Assembly (NCBI GenBank): GCA_030323885.1
Contig: CM059186.1
Location: 146,631,810 to 146,695,809 of the forward strand
Direction: 5' to 3'
Origin: Branchipolynoe longqiensis
Lineage: Eukaryota > Annelida > Polychaeta > Phyllodocida > Polynoidae
Length of the DNA stretch: 64,000 nt
Part shown: positions 62,462 through 64,000 of the stretch, one piece after another
How the letters are laid out: each line of letters begins with the position of its first letter
How positions within the stretch are numbered: the first letter of the stretch is position 1
Notes under the pieces: generated by a model
What the model was told of the DNA's origin: nothing
Seen by the model: the letters and a program-made list of their open reading frames with translations, nothing else
Databases searched by the model: none
Program-made: the position numbers and the translations under genes

Positions 62462-63545
62462 TATTACAGTAAAAGGTATATGACAGTAGAATGTATATGG
62501 CAGTAGAACACATATGGCAGTAGAAGGTATATGGCAGTAGAAGGTATATAGCAGTGCAAGGTATATGGCAGTAGAAGGTGTATGACAGTAGAATTTATAT
62601 CACGGTAGACCGTATTTTGCAGTAGAACATAAATGACAGAAGAAGGTAAATGAAAATAGAAGGTAAATGACAGTAGAAGGTATATGACAGTAGAAGGTAA
62701 ATGACAGTGGAAGGTATATGACAGTGGAAGGTATATCACAGTAGAAGGTATATTACAGTAGAAGGTATATGGCAGTCGAAGGTATATAGCAGTAGAAGGT
62801 GTATGGCAGTAGAAGGTATATGGCAGTAGAAGGTATATGGCAGTAGAAGGTATATGGCAGTGGAAGGTAAATGATAGTAGAAGGTATATGACAGTAGAAG
62901 GTATATGACAGTATAAGGTAAGTGACAGTAGAAGGTATATGACAGTAGAAGGTAAATGACAGTAGAAGGTATATGACAGTAGAAGGTAAATGACAGTAGA
63001 AGGTATATGACAGTAGAAGGTATATGACAGTAGAAGGTAACTGGCAGTAGAAGGTATATGACAGTAGAAGGTAAATGACAGTAGAAGGTATATGCCAGTA
63101 GAAGGTAACTGACAGTAGAAGGTATATGACAGTAGAAGGTTTATGACAGTAGAAGGTAAATGTCAGTAGAAGGTATATGACAGTAGAAGGTAAGTGACAG
63201 TAGAAGGTATATGACAGTAGAAGGTAAGTGACAGTAGAAGGTATATGACAGTAGAAGGTATATGACAGTAGAAGGTATATGACAGTAGAAGGTAAATGAC
63301 AGTAGAAGGTATATGACAGTAGAAGGTATATGACAGTAGAAGGTAAATGTCAGTAGAAGGTATATGACAGTGGAAGGTATATCACAGTAGAAGGTATATC
63401 ACAGTAGAAGGTATATGCCAGTAGAAGGTAAATGTCAGTAGAAGGTATATCACGGTGGAAGGTGTATTATAGTAGAAGGTATATCACAGTAGAAGGTATA
63501 TTACAGTAGAATGTGTACTGTAGTAAAAGGTATACATCAGTAGAA
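62462..63545. repeat. 17 bp minisatellite, right block
   Basis: About 60 units, AGTAGAAGGTATATGAC alternating with AGTAGAAGGTAAATGAC. Toward the right end TCAC and TTAC variants appear. The TATATGAC/TAAATGAC alternation is partly regular (34 bp higher-order period). Confidence 0.94.
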
Positions 63546-64000
63546 AGTAAATGTGTTGCTTCAAATCTTTAACCAATCAATCCCCCAAACAGAATGTGCC
63601 AATGCTGTAGTGTCAACACTTAGCCTAAAATAATATTTCCTCAGACATCACCAATCAACAAAGCGGAATAAGGGACAAACAAAGCCAACAAAGTGAAACT
63701 ACAGTAACATCTGTCTTCAACCGACAAGTCTGCATCCAGATCAATGGCATCCTGGCATAGCAGGTTCCCTGTCATCAGAGGGACGTCGAAATGACACAAA
63801 AATAATTTGTGCATTGAAAAACTGTTAGCAAATAGCAGAGATTTGCTTAACAAAGAGACCGTTAAAGACAAGTGCAACCTTACAGTTAAACACCCTGTAA
63901 GTCCCTCCAAATAGATCTGCTTTAGATATGTCTAAATGTCAGCCACTTCATGTAAACTCAACAATTGATATAATTTGTTTGCCCTGATATTGGTGTAAGA
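63546..64000. other. Intergenic at window end
   Basis: An ~89-codon minus frame (63641-63910) is not low-complexity (FDVPLMTGNLLCQDAIDLDA) but has no recognisable family or splice signal. It could be a chance frame. Nothing else seen. Confidence 0.3.

Overview
This window is animal nuclear DNA. It holds one intronless Toll-like receptor reading frame, many tRNA-derived SINEs, non-LTR, LTR and tyrosine-recombinase retrotransposons, MITEs and long minisatellites. There are no bacterial-style operons. The receptor has the multiple-cysteine-cluster ectodomain common in protostome Tolls, and Ngaro/DIRS-type elements are common in aquatic invertebrates. A marine or aquatic invertebrate, probably a protostome, fits best; the species cannot be named from this sequence.

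Layout. 0-3.4 kb: polypyrimidine tract, a SINE, a 22-23 bp minisatellite and a 10 bp array. 3.76-7.56 kb: the Toll-like receptor (+), the only convincing host gene, with a likely 5'-UTR splice acceptor and a short upstream ORF. 8-17.5 kb: nested MITEs and SINEs, AT microsatellites, a CCACCTC/CCACCCC array and a LINE remnant. 17.5-20.6 kb: a nearly complete LINE ORF2 (-) with two frameshifts, both in A-homopolymers. 20.6-30 kb: three copies of a 7-bp-TSD MITE, pogo-like MITEs and SINEs. 30-37 kb: 15 bp, 18 bp and ~136 bp tandem arrays, a pogo-like MITE, a LINE remnant and a purine tract. 37.9-43.3 kb: a 3'-truncated tyrosine-recombinase retrotransposon (-) with intact gag-like and RT/RNase H ORFs. 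43.7-45.8 kb: a trinucleotide array and a tandem duplication. 45.825-51.613 kb: a structurally complete but frameshifted Ngaro-type element with A1-ORFs-B1-A2-B2 split direct repeats (-). 52-57 kb: SINEs and TTAA-flanked MITEs. 57.27-58.52 kb: an internally deleted Ty3/Gypsy-type element with both LTRs and a 5 bp TSD. 58.5-64 kb: SINEs, nested MITEs, and a 17 bp minisatellite split by a TA-flanked inverted-repeat element.

How parts connect. The receptor would sense ligands outside the cell and signal through its TIR domain; nothing nearby looks like a partner. The other coding potential belongs to transposons. The most informative links are (i) SINE family A and the 17.5-20.6 kb LINE share a 3' hairpin tail, with compensatory changes in the stem, and (ii) several nested insertions give relative ages. 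I found no clearly new multi-gene system. The best leads are the in-frame Gly/Val/Ala minisatellite inside the Toll ectodomain, the LINE/SINE tail partnership, the RT-stop-recombinase arrangement at 38.35 kb and several non-autonomous elements with exact target-site duplications.

SINE-A, SINE-B, SINE-C, MITE-7, MITE-T, MITE-G and pogo-like are working names used only here.
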